Below, one piece after another: positions 35,134 through 45,532 of a stretch of DNA of 64,000 bases; the first letter of the stretch is position 1, and every line of letters begins with the position of its first letter. The notes beneath the pieces were generated by a model. The model was not told the origin of the DNA. It did not search any database and saw only the letters and a list, made by a program, of their open reading frames with translations. The DNA is taken from contig NZ_WEIC01000001.1 of the NCBI RefSeq assembly GCF_009184395.1, positions 1,134,047 through 1,198,046 of the forward strand, read 5' to 3'. The position numbers were made by a program, and so were the translations under genes. The DNA is from Amylibacter sp. SFDW26. Lineage in GTDB: Bacteria; Pseudomonadota; Alphaproteobacteria; Rhodobacterales; Rhodobacteraceae.

Positions 35134-37106
35134 TAATACGTGCCCCCAATGACGAACCAAGTGATGATTGCCGCCAATCCTAGGAACATCGCAAATGCGT
35201 AGTGAAATAAGTAACCCGACTGTACGCGGCCAGCCAAGCGTGTGAACCAAGGTATAATGCCCATAGCCAATCCGTTGATGCTGCCATCAATCACTTTACC
35301 GTCGCCTTTTTTCCAAAGGAAGACACCTAAAGCTTTCGCAGGGCGCACAAAGATCATCTCGTATAGTTCATCAAAGTACCATTTGTTCAACAAGAACTGA
35401 TACAAAGCACTTTGCTGTTTAGCCAAGGCAGCAGGGGCTGTTGGGAATTTGATGTACATCAACCAAGACAGGATGAAACCAAGTGCCATCGCAACGAATG
35501 GCGATACTTTCACCCATTTCGCAACATTATGTGCATCGTGCACCACATGGTTTGTTGCATGGTTTTCGTAGATCGCTGTGCCGAACCATTCTTGATAATG
35601 ATGGCCAAAGAAATCTTCGTACCATAACATACCAGCAAAGATCGCACCAAGGGCAAGAACACCCAAAGGAATGATCATTGTCAGTGGGCTTTCATGTGCA
35701 TGATCATGCGTATGCTGATCACCACGCTCTTCACCATAGAAGGTAAGGAAAATCAGGCGCCACGAATAGAAGCTTGTCATTGCAGCCGCAATTACCAACA
35801 TCCAGAAAGCATATTGTGCAACACCAGGGCCACCCGCAAAAGCGCTTTCGATGATTGCATCTTTAGAAAGGAAACCAGCAAAACCGATATGTGTTAGTGG
35901 GATACCAACACCCGTAATCGCCAATGTACCGATCATCATAGCCGCAAAAGTGAATGGAATTTTTTTACGCAAGTTACCATAGTTGCGCATGTCTTGTTCG
36001 TGATGCATCGCGTGGATCACAGAACCCGCACCTAAGAACAACATCGCTTTAAAGAATGCGTGTGTGAACAGATGGAACATTGCAGCGCCATATGCACCAA
36101 CACCTGCGGCTACGAACATGTACCCCAACTGAGAGCATGTTGAATAGGCAATCACGCGTTTGATGTCGTTTTGAACCAAACCAACTGTGGCTGCAAAAAA
36201 TGCTGTAGTCGCACCAATGAAGATGATGAAGTTCGGTGTGAACTCAGCGTACTCCATAAGCGGCGCCAAACGGCAAACCATGAATACACCAGCCGTTACC
36301 ATTGTCGCTGCGTGGATAAGTGCAGACACAGGTGTCGGGCCTTCCATCGCGTCTGGCAACCATGTGTGTAACATCAACTGGGCTGATTTACCCATCGCAC
36401 CAACGAATAATAGGAATGTAATCACTTCAAGTGCATTCATTTCCCAGCTTAGGAACATGAATGTTTGTTTGCTCAGATCTTTTGCTGTGTGCGGATCCAG
36501 AACTTCGGAAAAGTTAATGCTGTCTGTTAAGTAGAATAAGCCAAAGATACCCAATGCAAAGCCAAAGTCACCAACACGGTTGACGATAAACGCTTTCATG
36601 GCAGCCGCACCTGCAGATGGTTTGCGGTAATAAAAGCCAATCAATAGGTATGAGGCAACGCCCACGCCTTCCCAGCCAAAGAACATTTGCAATAGATTGT
36701 CAGATGTGACCAACATCAACATCGCGAATGTAAAGAATGATAGGTATGCAAAGAAGCGTGGCTTGTAACTTTCGCCTTCTTTCCACTGCGGGTCTTTATC
36801 CATGTAACCCCATGAATACAGGTGAACCAATGCAGAAACAGTGTTGATTACAATCAGCATAATCACAGTTAGGCGGTCAATACGGATAGCCCAATCTGTG
36901 GATAAGCTGCCGCTTTCCAACCAACGGAACAATGTTACGGTATAAGCATCACCATGGAATGTCAGGAACATTACCCATGACAGGATCGCCGTCAGAAACA
37001 GCATGCCTGTTGCAAAGCCCATAGCCGCTTTTTCGCCAATCATTTTGTGCCCAAAGCCACAAATGATGGAACCGACAAGCGGTGCGAATAGAAGAATGGT
37101 TTCCAT
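35133..37106 (-). CDS. nuoL: NADH-quinone oxidoreductase subunit L
   Basis: A 657-residue antiporter-like subunit at the distal end of the complex I membrane arm, with the long lateral C-terminal helix. Visible signatures: [17 protein letters not shown] near 142 (conserved Glu), [24 protein letters not shown] near 243 and ACSQLGYMF-type [17 protein letters not shown] near 330. The region 490-560 is His-rich ([17 protein letters not shown]), which is common in alphaproteobacterial NuoL. Confidence 0.96.
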   Translation of the reverse strand: METILLFAPLVGSIICGFGHKMIGEKAAMGFATGMLFLTAILSWVMFLTFHGDAYTVTLFRWLESGSLSTDWAIRIDRLTVIMLIVINTVSALVHLYSWGYMDKDPQWKEGESYKPRFFAYLSFFTFAMLMLVTSDNLLQMFFGWEGVGVASYLLIGFYYRKPSAGAAAMKAFIVNRVGDFGFALGIFGLFYLTDSINFSEVLDPHTAKDLSKQTFMFLSWEMNALEVITFLLFVGAMGKSAQLMLHTWLPDAMEGPTPVSALIHAATMVTAGVFMVCRLAPLMEYAEFTPNFIIFIGATTAFFAATVGLVQNDIKRVIAYSTCSQLGYMFVAAGVGAYGAAMFHLFTHAFFKAMLFLGAGSVIHAMHHEQDMRNYGNLRKKIPFTFAAMMIGTLAITGVGIPLTHIGFAGFLSKDAIIESAFAGGPGVAQYAFWMLVIAAAMTSFYSWRLIFLTFYGEERGDQHTHDHAHESPLTMIIPLGVLALGAIFAGMLWYEDFFGHHYQEWFGTAIYENHATNHVVHDAHNVAKWVKVSPFVAMALGFILSWLMYIKFPTAPAALAKQQSALYQFLLNKWYFDELYEMIFVRPAKALGVFLWKKGDGKVIDGSINGLAMGIIPWFTRLAGRVQSGYLFHYAFAMFLGLAAIITWFVIGGTY

Positions 37107-37112
37107 TTCCCC

Positions 37113-37418
37113 TTAACCTTTCATCACATTCACATCTTCCACCGCGATCGTGCCACGGTTACGGAAGAAACAAACTAAAATAGCCAAACCAATCGCAGCT
37201 TCGGCAGCGGCAACGGTTAGCACAAATAACGTGAAAATCTGACCTACGAGATCATTCAAATGCGCTGAGAAAGCTACAAAGTTGATATTCACAGCCAGAA
37301 GCATTAATTCAATCGACATCAAGATGACGATGACGTTTTTACGGTTTACGAAGATACCAAAGATACCAATCACAAACAGGATCGCGGCAACAGCCAGATA
37401 GTGTTCAAGTGTAATCAT
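37113..37418 (-). CDS. nuoK: NADH-quinone oxidoreductase subunit K
   Basis: A 101-residue, three-helix membrane subunit. The two conserved Glu residues of the E-channel are present in [14 protein letters not shown] (near 36) and [13 protein letters not shown] (near 72). Starts inside the last four bases of nuoJ (ATGA overlap). Confidence 0.97.
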   Translation of the reverse strand: MITLEHYLAVAAILFVIGIFGIFVNRKNVIVILMSIELMLLAVNINFVAFSAHLNDLVGQIFTLFVLTVAAAEAAIGLAILVCFFRNRGTIAVEDVNVMKG

Positions 37419-38029
37419 AGTCCCTGCCCTGGTTTCACATCTTTCAATTCCATTGCGTCTTTTGGATTACGCAACACTTGTTCTGATATGTTCTGACGTT
37501 TCACGTCATCACGGTGGCGCAGTGTCAAAACAATCGCCCCGATCATCGCAACCAACAGGATCAAACCCGCTGTTTGGAACATGTAAATATAGTCTGTGTA
37601 GATCAACTGCCCCAAAGCGATGGTGTTATGTGCTTCGTCAAGAGATGGTGTAACCGCCGCACGCAAGTCTTGTGCTTGCTCTGCGAACTTCCAGTGACCG
37701 AATACCAGTGCCAATTCGCCCAAGAGAACCAGCCCGATGAGTGAACCAATGCCCATGAATTTGGACATACCAGACTTTAACTGTGTGAAGTCCACGTCCA
37801 ACATCATCACAACGAAGAGGAATAGAACCGCAACCGCACCCACATAAACGATAGCCAAAAGCATCGCGATATATTCTGCGCCCATAAGAACGAATAAACC
37901 TGCCGCACTAAAGAAAGCTAAGATCAACCAAAGCACCGAATGTACTGGATTGCGTGCCATAACGACCAAGAACCCAGATACGATAGCTGTGAGTGCAAAC
38001 AGATAGAATGCCAATACTGTAATAGTCAT
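37415..38029 (-). CDS. nuoJ: NADH-quinone oxidoreductase subunit J
   Basis: A 204-residue, five-helix membrane subunit with [22 protein letters not shown] near 33-55 and [21 protein letters not shown] near 60-80, the conserved third helix that includes the pi-bulge. The C-terminal 40 residues are charged and hydrophilic. Follows nuoI after 12 bases. Confidence 0.96.
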   Translation of the reverse strand: MTITVLAFYLFALTAIVSGFLVVMARNPVHSVLWLILAFFSAAGLFVLMGAEYIAMLLAIVYVGAVAVLFLFVVMMLDVDFTQLKSGMSKFMGIGSLIGLVLLGELALVFGHWKFAEQAQDLRAAVTPSLDEAHNTIALGQLIYTDYIYMFQTAGLILLVAMIGAIVLTLRHRDDVKRQNISEQVLRNPKDAMELKDVKPGQGL

Positions 38030-38041
38030 ATCTGCGTCCCC

Positions 38042-38536
38042 TTACCGATACGGCGCGTCGATTTCGATGTTACGCGCAATTTCCGCTTCCCATCGTTCGC
38101 CGTTCGCCAGCAGTTTATCTTTGTCATAGAACAGCTCTTCACGAGTTTCCGTTGCAAACTCAAAGTTCGGGCCTTCTACGATTGCATCCACTGGACAGGC
38201 TTCTTGGCAGAAGCCACAGTAAATGCATTTTGTCATGTCGATGTCGTAACGTGTTGTGCGGCGGCTGCCGTCATCACGTGGCTCCGCATCAATCGTAATC
38301 GCTTGTGCAGGACAAATCGCTTCGCACAATTTACACGCAATGCAACGCTCTTCGCCATTTGGGTAGCGGCGTAATGCGTGTTCACCACGGAAACGTGGGG
38401 ACAAAGGCCCCTTTTCGTGTGGGTAGTTCAATGTTGCTTTTGGTTTGAAGAAGTACTTCATACCTAATTTAAAGCCTCTGAAAATATCAAAGAGCAAAAA
38501 ATAGGAAGCGCGGCGACCAAGTGAATGTTGTGCCAT
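38042..38536 (-). CDS. nuoI: NADH-quinone oxidoreductase subunit I
   Basis: A 164-residue ferredoxin-like subunit carrying clusters N6a and N6b. Two CxxCxxCxxxCP motifs supply the ligands: C65, C68, C71, C75 and C104, C107, C110, C114. The N-terminal 35 residues form the amphipathic anchor onto the membrane. Only three bases separate it from nuoH. Confidence 0.97.
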   Translation of the reverse strand: MAQHSLGRRASYFLLFDIFRGFKLGMKYFFKPKATLNYPHEKGPLSPRFRGEHALRRYPNGEERCIACKLCEAICPAQAITIDAEPRDDGSRRTTRYDIDMTKCIYCGFCQEACPVDAIVEGPNFEFATETREELFYDKDKLLANGERWEAEIARNIEIDAPYR

Positions 38537-38539
38537 GAT

Positions 38540-39577
38540 TTAACCCCCAACAGCCCAGCGAGCATATGTGCCGCCAAAGGCTCCGTATTGTGCAAAGAAT
38601 GCTACGATCACAACCCAAGCCAATGAGAGTGGTAGGAAGACTTTCCAACCCAAACGCATCAATTGGTCGTAGCGGTAGCGTGGTACAATGGCTTTAACCA
38701 TCGCGAATAAGAAGAAGAAGAACACCATCTTAGCAAACAACCACAAAGCGCCGTCTGCGATGAATGGAACAGGTGACAACCAACCGCCAAAGAACAGGAT
38801 GGATGTCAGTGCGCACATCATCCAGATCGCTAGATATTCACCTATCATGAACAATAGGAATGGCGTCGATGAGTATTCAACTTGATAACCAGCAACCAAT
38901 TCTGATTCAGCTTCTGGCAAATCAAACGGTGGGCGGTTTGTTTCAGCCAATGCTGAGATGAAGAACAAGAAAACCATAGGGAAGTGTGGCAGCCAGTACC
39001 AATTTAATGCACCCCAATTGCCCTCTTGCGCCAATACGATGTCTACTAGGCTCAATGACCCAGTTGATAGGATCACACCAATGATGATGAAACCAATGGA
39101 CACCTCATAGGAAATCATTTGTGCAGCAGAGCGTAGAGAACCCAAGAATGGATATTTCGAGTTGGATGCCCAACCGCCCATGATTACGCCGTAGACTTCC
39201 AATGAGCCGATGGCGAAAATATACAAGATAGCAACGTTCAGGTCCGCCAATATCCATGTTTCGTTAAACGGAATAACCGCCCACATGATCACTGGCAGGA
39301 TAAACGCAATCAACGGTGCCATAAGGAAAATAGTCTTATCTGCACCCGCAGGCACAACAATTTCTTTGACTACATACTTCAAGAAGTCCGCAATCAGCTG
39401 TAACAGCCCCCAAGGGCCCACAACGTTTGGGCCACGGCGCAACTGAACTGCACCCCAAATCTTACGGTCACCGTAAACAAGGAACATTGCACAGACCAAA
39501 AGGAAGCCAATGATCAACAGACACTGGCCTGCTATGATCAGGAAAACCCCTAGGTTTGATGAGAAAAATTCAGTCAT
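38540..39577 (-). CDS. nuoH: NADH-quinone oxidoreductase subunit H
   Basis: A 345-residue membrane subunit forming the quinone-binding chamber with NuoB and NuoD. Signatures: [21 protein letters not shown] near 34 and [23 protein letters not shown] near 210-232, both hallmark acidic loops. Ten bases upstream lies the stop of the accessory lipoprotein gene at 39588. Confidence 0.97.
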   Translation of the reverse strand: MTEFFSSNLGVFLIIAGQCLLIIGFLLVCAMFLVYGDRKIWGAVQLRRGPNVVGPWGLLQLIADFLKYVVKEIVVPAGADKTIFLMAPLIAFILPVIMWAVIPFNETWILADLNVAILYIFAIGSLEVYGVIMGGWASNSKYPFLGSLRSAAQMISYEVSIGFIIIGVILSTGSLSLVDIVLAQEGNWGALNWYWLPHFPMVFLFFISALAETNRPPFDLPEAESELVAGYQVEYSSTPFLLFMIGEYLAIWMMCALTSILFFGGWLSPVPFIADGALWLFAKMVFFFFLFAMVKAIVPRYRYDQLMRLGWKVFLPLSLAWVVIVAFFAQYGAFGGTYARWAVGG

Positions 39578-39587
39578 ATCCTAATCC

Positions 39588-40007
39588 TTAGACCGTCGGT
39601 ACGTTGTTAGCGGTACAATCTTCGACTGTAACCTCTGCATCAATTGTATGTCGCCCACCTGGGTGTGCGTTCGAAAGTGTGTAAATCGCATTACCTGCCC
39701 AAACGCCGCTTTTTTCTTCAGCAACATCTAGTTTTACGCGGCCTGCAAATCCGAAACCACGGATCAACGTATATTGCGCGGCAGCACATTCCACATAAGC
39801 CACAACATCCGTTGGCGTACGTGGATTGCGTAGCGTGACAACCATGTTCACAAGTTCTGGGCTCATCAAGCGTGTATCCACCTTGATGTATTCCAGCGTG
39901 CCTGTTGTTGGCTTACTTACCTCTTGTCCTTCTGGCCCACAAGCAGACAACAAGCCAAGGGCCAGTCCAATGCTTGTGAGTTTTGAAAGGGTTAAGGTCA
40001 CGTTCAT
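39588..40007 (-). CDS. putative lipoprotein embedded in the complex I operon
   Basis: A 139-residue protein with a hydrophobic signal and lipobox (GLLSAC, Cys23), followed by GPEGQEV and a beta-rich domain with two further cysteines (VECAAAQY and EDCTANN). It reads directly on from nuoG, whose stop abuts its ATG, and precedes nuoH by 10 bases. I do not recognise a characterised family. Rhodobacter and Paracoccus complex I operons are known to contain such unidentified frames. It would be periplasmic, on the far side from the NADH-oxidising arm, so a role in complex I is only inferred from position. Confidence 0.72.
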   Translation of the reverse strand: MNVTLTLSKLTSIGLALGLLSACGPEGQEVSKPTTGTLEYIKVDTRLMSPELVNMVVTLRNPRTPTDVVAYVECAAAQYTLIRGFGFAGRVKLDVAEEKSGVWAGNAIYTLSNAHPGGRHTIDAEVTVEDCTANNVPTV

Positions 40008-42029
40008 TTACTCCGCAGCGATTGGCGCATCTTGGCGCGCTTTAGCGTTTGCAGACAATTCAGCCATCACTTCGGATGCCCGCGTGATCGGGTTTGTCAT
40101 GTAATGATCTGCGATAGCGTTTTTAAATCCACCTGATTTCAGTGCTTTCGGCTTCACAGCTTTCCATACATTTTCTGGCACCATATCAATGGCAGCCAAA
40201 TGCGGGAACTCTGCAAACAGAGCTTGGCGCAATTGTGCGATACTGTCGTAAGGCAATGTGGCGCCCAGTTCAGCAGACAAGGCACGCAAGATCGCCCAGT
40301 TTTCTTTGGCATCACCTGGGGCAAAACCAGCACGTTGCGCCATTTGCGGACGACCTTCTGTATTTACAAAAATGCCGCTTTCTTCTGTATATGTTGCACC
40401 TGGTAGAATTACATCAGCACGATGTGCACCACGATCACCATGGCTGCCTTGGTAAATAACAAAAGGATTGTCAGCGATTTCGACTTCGTCAGCACCTAAG
40501 TTAAATACAACTTGTGCACCTTTAAGCGCTGATTTCATGCCACCCTTAGTCGTGAAACCAATATCCATACCACCAACGCGAGACGCTGCTGTGTGTAATA
40601 CCAATAGCTTAGACTTAGAGTTCTCAGCCAACTGCATTGCTGCGGCCAGAACGGCTTCACCATCCGCACCTTGAATGGCGCCTTGGCCAACGATCACAAG
40701 GCTTGGTGCCTTTTTCGTTGCAGCCGTAATTTTCTTTTTTGTAAGTTTTTCAAGTGCTGCACGGTCTGTACCCACATGCGCATAGTCATATGTTAGATCA
40801 ACCGCTTCACCGACCAAACCAATATTTGCACCGCGCGCCCATGCTTTACGAAGGCGTGCATTCAACACAGGCGCTTCTGTACGTGGGTTTGTGCCGATCA
40901 ATTGGATCATATCAGCGCTATCAATGTCTTCAATCGTAGCGTTTCCAACATAAGCAGAACGATTACCTGTAGGCAGCTTTGCATCATCGACACGGCACTC
41001 AACGTTGCCGCCCATGCCTGTAACCAAAGTTTTCAACGCATACATTGCTTCAACAGGAGCTAAGTCACCAGCTACTGCAGCAACCTTCTTGCCTTTAACA
41101 GCCTCTGCAACTGCTTGGAATGCTTCACCCCAAGTTGCTGGCTTCAGTTTGCCACCCTTACGCACATAAGGTTTATCTAATCGCTGACGGCGCAGACCAT
41201 CCCAAACGAAGCGGGCTTTATCAGACAGCCATTCTTCGTTCACGCCATCATGGTTGCGCGGCAAAATACGCATCACTTCGCGACCTTTGGTATCCACACG
41301 AATGTTCGAACCAAGTGCATCCATCACATCGATGGTTTCTGTTTTCTTCAATTCCCAAGGGCGCGCAGAAAACGCGTAAGGCTTTGATGTTAAAGCACCA
41401 ACTGGGCATAGATCAATGATATTACCTTGAAGCTCACTGTCCAATGTTTGGTTTAGATAAGATGTAATCTCAGCATCTTCACCCCGACCCGTTTGACCCA
41501 TTTGTGTAATGCCAGCAACTTCCGTGGTAAAACGCACGCAACGTGTACACGAAATACAACGCGTCATCGTTGTGGCCACCAATGGCCCCAAATCTAGATC
41601 TTCTGTTGCACGTTTTGCTTCGCGGAAACGACTGAAATCAACACCATAAGCCATAGCTTGGTCTTGTAGGTCGCATTCACCACCTTGGTCACAAATTGGA
41701 CAATCAAGCGGGTGATTGATCAACAAGAACTCCATCACGCCTTCACGCGCTTTTTTCACCATAGGTGACGTCGTTTTCACCTCTGGTGGCTGACCTTCTG
41801 GACCTGGACGCAAATCACGTACCTGCATCGCACAAGATGCTGCTGGTTTTGGTGGACCACCAACGACTTCGACCAAACACATGCGGCAATTACCAGCAAT
41901 CGTCAGACGTTCATGGTAACAAAAACGCGGCACTTCGATACCAGCCACTTCACAGGCTTGGATCAGTGTCATGGCACCTTCGACTTCGACTTCGGTTCCG
42001 TCGATGATGATTTTGCGTAGATCAGACAT
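40008..42029 (-). CDS. nuoG: NADH-quinone oxidoreductase subunit G
   Basis: A 673-residue iron-sulfur subunit. N-terminal [2Fe-2S] region [19 protein letters not shown] near 37-55, His/Cys [4Fe-4S] region with [14 protein letters not shown] near 113, and [10 protein letters not shown] near 157, then a molybdopterin-oxidoreductase-like domain without catalytic function. It sits between nuoF (5 bases) and the accessory lipoprotein gene (0 bases). Confidence 0.97.
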   Translation of the reverse strand: MSDLRKIIIDGTEVEVEGAMTLIQACEVAGIEVPRFCYHERLTIAGNCRMCLVEVVGGPPKPAASCAMQVRDLRPGPEGQPPEVKTTSPMVKKAREGVMEFLLINHPLDCPICDQGGECDLQDQAMAYGVDFSRFREAKRATEDLDLGPLVATTMTRCISCTRCVRFTTEVAGITQMGQTGRGEDAEITSYLNQTLDSELQGNIIDLCPVGALTSKPYAFSARPWELKKTETIDVMDALGSNIRVDTKGREVMRILPRNHDGVNEEWLSDKARFVWDGLRRQRLDKPYVRKGGKLKPATWGEAFQAVAEAVKGKKVAAVAGDLAPVEAMYALKTLVTGMGGNVECRVDDAKLPTGNRSAYVGNATIEDIDSADMIQLIGTNPRTEAPVLNARLRKAWARGANIGLVGEAVDLTYDYAHVGTDRAALEKLTKKKITAATKKAPSLVIVGQGAIQGADGEAVLAAAMQLAENSKSKLLVLHTAASRVGGMDIGFTTKGGMKSALKGAQVVFNLGADEVEIADNPFVIYQGSHGDRGAHRADVILPGATYTEESGIFVNTEGRPQMAQRAGFAPGDAKENWAILRALSAELGATLPYDSIAQLRQALFAEFPHLAAIDMVPENVWKAVKPKALKSGGFKNAIADHYMTNPITRASEVMAELSANAKARQDAPIAAE

Positions 42030-42034
42030 TCAGA

Positions 42035-43330
42035 TTACTCCGCAGCAACCGCAGAAACGCGGCCTGTTCTTTTGTGTTTAATACGGTCTTCGATTTCATC
42101 GCGGAAATGGCGGATCAAACCTTGGATCGGCCATGCAGCCGCATCACCCAACGCACAGATTGTGTGGCCTTCGACCTGTTTGGTCACATCCAGCAACATA
42201 TCGATTTCTTCTGGCTCAGCTTCGCCCGTTACCAAACGATCCATCACGCGCATCATCCAACCTGTACCTTCACGGCACGGCGTACATTGGCCACAGCTTT
42301 CGTGTTTGTAAAATTTAGACAAGCGCCAGATCGCTTTGATCACATCTGTGTTTTGATCCATCACAATCACAGCTGCCGTTCCCAAACCAGAGCGCTGGTT
42401 GCGCAGCCAATCAAAATCCATGATCGCCTCGTCGCAGATATCTGCAGGTAGCATCGGTACAGATGAACCGCCTGGAATAACCGCTTTTAGGTTTTTCCAG
42501 CCACCACGCACACCGCCACAGTGGCGGTCGAGCAATTCTTGTAATGGAATAGACATCGCTTCTTCCACAACACACGGGTTGTTCACATGACCAGAGATTG
42601 CAAACAATTTTGTACCCGCATTATTCTCTCGTCCAAAGCTAGAAAACCAATCTGCACCACGGCGCAGGATTGTTGGAACAACAGCAATAGACTCAACGTT
42701 ATTCACAGTAGTAGGACAACCATACAAACCAGCACCTGCTGGAAATGGTGGCTTCATACGCGGCATACCTTTTTTGCCCTCAAGACTCTCCAGCAATGCT
42801 GTTTCTTCACCGCAAATATAGGCACCTGCTCCATGGTGTAGATATAGATCAAAATCCCAACCAGACTTAGCGGCATTTTTACCCAACATACCTTTATCAT
42901 AGCACTCATCGATCGCTGCTTGCAGCGCTTCGCGTTCGCGAATAAATTCACCACGAATATAAATGTAACAGGCATGTGCTCCCATCGCGAAAGAGGCTAT
43001 TAACGCACCTTCAATCAATGTGTGCGGATCATGGCGCATGATTTCGCGATCTTTACATGTACCTGGCTCAGACTCATCAGCATTGATAACAAGATAAGCT
43101 GGACGGCCATCGCTTTCTTTTGGCATAAAAGACCATTTCAAGCCCGTAGGAAAACCCGCTCCACCACGCCCACGAAGTCCAGATTTTTTCATCTCATCGA
43201 CGATCCAATCACGGCCATTCTTGATAAATTTCGCAGTTCCATCCCAATGGCCACGCTTCTTGGCGCCTGCCAAAGAGCGGTCATGCTGACCATATAGATT
43301 TGTAAAGATACGATCCTTATCTGCGAGCAT
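42035..43330 (-). CDS. nuoF: NADH-quinone oxidoreductase subunit F
   Basis: A 431-residue flavoprotein subunit that binds NADH and FMN and carries cluster N3. [16 protein letters not shown] near 54 is the NADH-binding loop, [14 protein letters not shown] near 83 is the FMN site, and [13 protein letters not shown] near 350 supplies three of the four cluster cysteines, with CALGD near 395 the fourth. Downstream of a small DUF5337-like gene. Confidence 0.97.
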   Translation of the reverse strand: MLADKDRIFTNLYGQHDRSLAGAKKRGHWDGTAKFIKNGRDWIVDEMKKSGLRGRGGAGFPTGLKWSFMPKESDGRPAYLVINADESEPGTCKDREIMRHDPHTLIEGALIASFAMGAHACYIYIRGEFIREREALQAAIDECYDKGMLGKNAAKSGWDFDLYLHHGAGAYICGEETALLESLEGKKGMPRMKPPFPAGAGLYGCPTTVNNVESIAVVPTILRRGADWFSSFGRENNAGTKLFAISGHVNNPCVVEEAMSIPLQELLDRHCGGVRGGWKNLKAVIPGGSSVPMLPADICDEAIMDFDWLRNQRSGLGTAAVIVMDQNTDVIKAIWRLSKFYKHESCGQCTPCREGTGWMMRVMDRLVTGEAEPEEIDMLLDVTKQVEGHTICALGDAAAWPIQGLIRHFRDEIEDRIKHKRTGRVSAVAAE

Positions 43331-43342
43331 ATCTGTCTTCCT

Positions 43343-43555
43343 TTATCCGCGGCCTGATTTCCAGACCTGAAACAATACAACCAACGCCCAAAACAGCGCG
43401 GCAAGTGCAGCGAAATCGAACAAGAACGCATAGCGTACAGGCAGTCCGATCATTCCGCCAATCCAAGAGGCCCCCATCCAAGCTACAATCGCCACCAAAA
43501 TGACGATCGAAGCAACCCGCGCCTTTTGGCGCTTTGGATCAGGTAAAGGGGCCAC
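43343..43555 (-). CDS. DUF5337-like small membrane protein in the complex I operon
   Basis: A 70-residue protein with two hydrophobic helices (about 14-35 and 43-64) and short basic ends. It resembles the small DUF5337 proteins I remember from the same operon position in Rhodobacterales. It lies 12 bases upstream of nuoF. Function is unknown; position suggests an accessory or assembly role at the membrane. Confidence 0.7.
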   Translation of the reverse strand: MAPLPDPKRQKARVASIVILVAIVAWMGASWIGGMIGLPVRYAFLFDFAALAALFWALVVLFQVWKSGRG

Positions 43556-43578
43556 TTAGTTATCCCTTCTTCAGCGTC

Positions 43579-44442
43579 CTACTTACGCTTCTTCTTTGAA
43601 AATTCTGTGTCGCCACCTTTGGCTAGAACTTTCGCTTGCTTCATCCAATTGTCGCGTTCGATGCGACCTTTGAATTTCAGTTGGTCATCTACTTTCTTGA
43701 TGTCCGCTTTTTTCCAAACAGCAACCTGTTCGTATTTATAAACGCCGATATCGTTCAAGGTTTTCTCCAACTTAGGACCAACGCCAGAGATCAACTTAAG
43801 ATCATCCACTTTTGCTGGTGCCTTCGTATAGAATTTAGCTGGTGACGCTTTTTTCGCCGCTGCAGGCTTAGCCGCCGCTTTTGCTTTTGGCGCAGCTTTT
43901 GCTGCTACAGGTTTTTTAGCCGCTGCAGTTTTTGTTTTGGCAGTCGACGTGGACTTAGCTGCAGTTTTCTTTGCAGGAGCCGCTTTTTTCGCCGCTGGCT
44001 TCTTCGCCGTTGCAGGTTTAGCCGCCGCTTTTGCCTTAGGCGCAGCTTTTGCTGCTGCAGGCTTTTTAGCCGCTGCAGTTTTTGTTTTGGCAGTCGACGT
44101 GGACTTAGCTGCAGTTTTCTTTGCAGGAGCCGCTTTTTTCGCCGCTGGCTTTTCCGCAGCCGCTGATGTCGCAGCAGTTGCTGTTGCAACAGCACCCGCA
44201 CCTACAGCCGCTGCTGCAGTTGTTGACGAAACAGTTGATGATGCATCATCCGCACAGAACATACCTTTTAAAATCCAGCCAGCTAGAAGCATTGCTATCA
44301 ATCCAATAACAGCTGCAAGCAATCCATGTATACTAACCCAGTGAATCAATGCTGCTGCTACGAAAATTCCCAAAGCAAATGCCAACAACCAACACACGAT
44401 AGAACATGTGGTAAGGCCGTTGGATGAGTTATTATCAGTCAT
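43579..44442 (-). CDS. membrane protein with Lys/Ala repeats and a helix-hairpin-helix domain
   Basis: A 287-residue protein: two transmembrane helices (about 13-58), a long basic low-complexity region (about 85-215) made of Ala/Lys units, and a C-terminal helix-hairpin-helix block (LKLISGVGPKLEKTLNDIGV, then FKGRIERDNWMKQAK and GGDTEFSKKKRK). The same C-terminal block is fused to the NuoE C-terminus in rhizobia and Brucella, as far as I recall, so this looks like the detached form. The basic region contains a tandem 150-bp duplication. It probably belongs to complex I in some accessory way; DNA binding by the HhH block is not implied. Confidence 0.72.
   Translation of the reverse strand: MTDNNSSNGLTTCSIVCWLLAFALGIFVAAALIHWVSIHGLLAAVIGLIAMLLAGWILKGMFCADDASSTVSSTTAAAAVGAGAVATATAATSAAAEKPAAKKAAPAKKTAAKSTSTAKTKTAAAKKPAAAKAAPKAKAAAKPATAKKPAAKKAAPAKKTAAKSTSTAKTKTAAAKKPVAAKAAPKAKAAAKPAAAKKASPAKFYTKAPAKVDDLKLISGVGPKLEKTLNDIGVYKYEQVAVWKKADIKKVDDQLKFKGRIERDNWMKQAKVLAKGGDTEFSKKKRK
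43852..44150. repeat. near-identical 150-bp tandem duplication inside the Lys/Ala-rich gene
   Basis: Bases 43852-44000 match 44002-44150 with only a few substitutions, an offset of exactly 50 codons. The unit encodes one copy of the PAAKKAAPAKKTAAKSTSTA-type block. The match at the DNA level, including silent positions, indicates a recent duplication. Confidence 0.9.
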
Positions 44443-44486
44443 TATAGTCTCCCCTTATAAAGGCCAGCAGAGCTCTTGCTGGCAAA

Positions 44487-45209
44487 TCATTTCGCGGCAG
44501 TTGTCTTCCGCGGTTTCAGTACTGGAACTTCATCCCCTTGGATACGTTTTACCGTATCTCCATAGTCTAACGCTAAGGTTGCTGAAGCATTGTTGGCGTA
44601 TTTGCCAGAATCCATGTCTTTGAGAGTGGTCACACCACCCAATGGCTCCGCCGCATAGCGACCGTTTTGCGGACCAGGTGTTGGCACCTTTCCATCCGCA
44701 AAGTCTGCGATGATCTGTGTAAACGTCTCCACAGTCAAATCTTCATAGAAATCTTTCCCGATTTGGGCCATCGGTGCATTTGTACATGCGCCCAAACATT
44801 CAACTTCTTCCCAGCTGAATTTGCCGTCTTCGGATATTTGGTGAGGGTTCGGCGCGATCTTATCTTTACATACACCGATCAAATCTTCTGCACCGCAGAT
44901 CATGCAGGATGTTGTGCCACATACTTGGATGTGCGCCACTGTTCCCACTGGTTGCAATTGGAACATGAAATAGAACGTCGCAACTTCTAAAACACGGATA
45001 TAGGCCATGCCTAGCATATCAGCCACATACTCAATGGCTGGCTTAGACAACCAACCTTCTTGTTCTTGAGCACGCCAAAGCAGCGGAATAACACCAGAGG
45101 CTTGACGGCCTTCTGGGAATTTCTTCAACTGAGCTTGCGCCCATTTCTGGTTCGCAGCTGTGAATTCAAAGCTGTCAGGTTGTGTATGATGTAAACGACG
45201 CAATGACAT
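44487..45209 (-). CDS. nuoE: NADH-quinone oxidoreductase subunit E
   Basis: A 240-residue thioredoxin-like subunit holding the [2Fe-2S] cluster N1a. Ligands are C97, C102, C138 and C142 ([11 protein letters not shown] and [10 protein letters not shown]). The ATG at 45209 shares one base with the stop of the upstream small gene (TAATG), so the TTG nine bases earlier is not used. The C-terminus from about 165 is an extension relative to E. coli NuoE; it lacks the helix-hairpin-helix block that here is on the next gene. Confidence 0.95.
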   Translation of the reverse strand: MSLRRLHHTQPDSFEFTAANQKWAQAQLKKFPEGRQASGVIPLLWRAQEQEGWLSKPAIEYVADMLGMAYIRVLEVATFYFMFQLQPVGTVAHIQVCGTTSCMICGAEDLIGVCKDKIAPNPHQISEDGKFSWEEVECLGACTNAPMAQIGKDFYEDLTVETFTQIIADFADGKVPTPGPQNGRYAAEPLGGVTTLKDMDSGKYANNASATLALDYGDTVKRIQGDEVPVLKPRKTTAAK

Positions 45210-45532
45210 TATTTGCAAAATCCTGATTTGATAACCAAGCTATCGCCCTGAAGCATAGCTTGTGAATGTTTGGAAAGACCTGTCAAAACATTGTTGATGG
45301 CTTTTTTAGATTTGATGCTGCGCTTATCAAACTCATTTTTCCAGTCTGCTTTTGACAATGTGCAATTCGTAGCAGCAGCTACCGCTCCCAACTCTTTTGC
45401 AAATTTTGGGTAGCCTTTATTCTTTGCCACACGCTTGCTGGTGAATTTTGAATCTAAATTCGTAATTTCCGCCAAAGCGGCTACGGGGCTGAATGAGATC
45501 AGAGCGATCGCAGTCAATGTAACAAATCTCAT
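45209..45532 (-). CDS. small exported protein between nuoD and nuoE
   Basis: A 107-residue product with a clear signal peptide ([21 protein letters not shown]). The mature part is basic and has two cysteines ([12 protein letters not shown] and the terminal GFCK), suggesting a disulfide. Its ATG overlaps the nuoD stop by four bases and its stop overlaps the nuoE start by one, so it is translated with the complex I subunits. I do not recognise the family. Exported, and therefore on the periplasmic side if it acts on complex I. Confidence 0.72.
   Translation of the reverse strand: MRFVTLTAIALISFSPVAALAEITNLDSKFTSKRVAKNKGYPKFAKELGAVAAATNCTLSKADWKNEFDKRSIKSKKAINNVLTGLSKHSQAMLQGDSLVIKSGFCK

Noticed and set aside
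43905-44344. Open frames on both strands through the Lys/Ala-rich repeat region
   Set aside because: They are shadows created by the GC-rich, stop-poor Ala/Lys codons; the frame ending at 43579 has the start, membrane helices and helix-hairpin-helix block.
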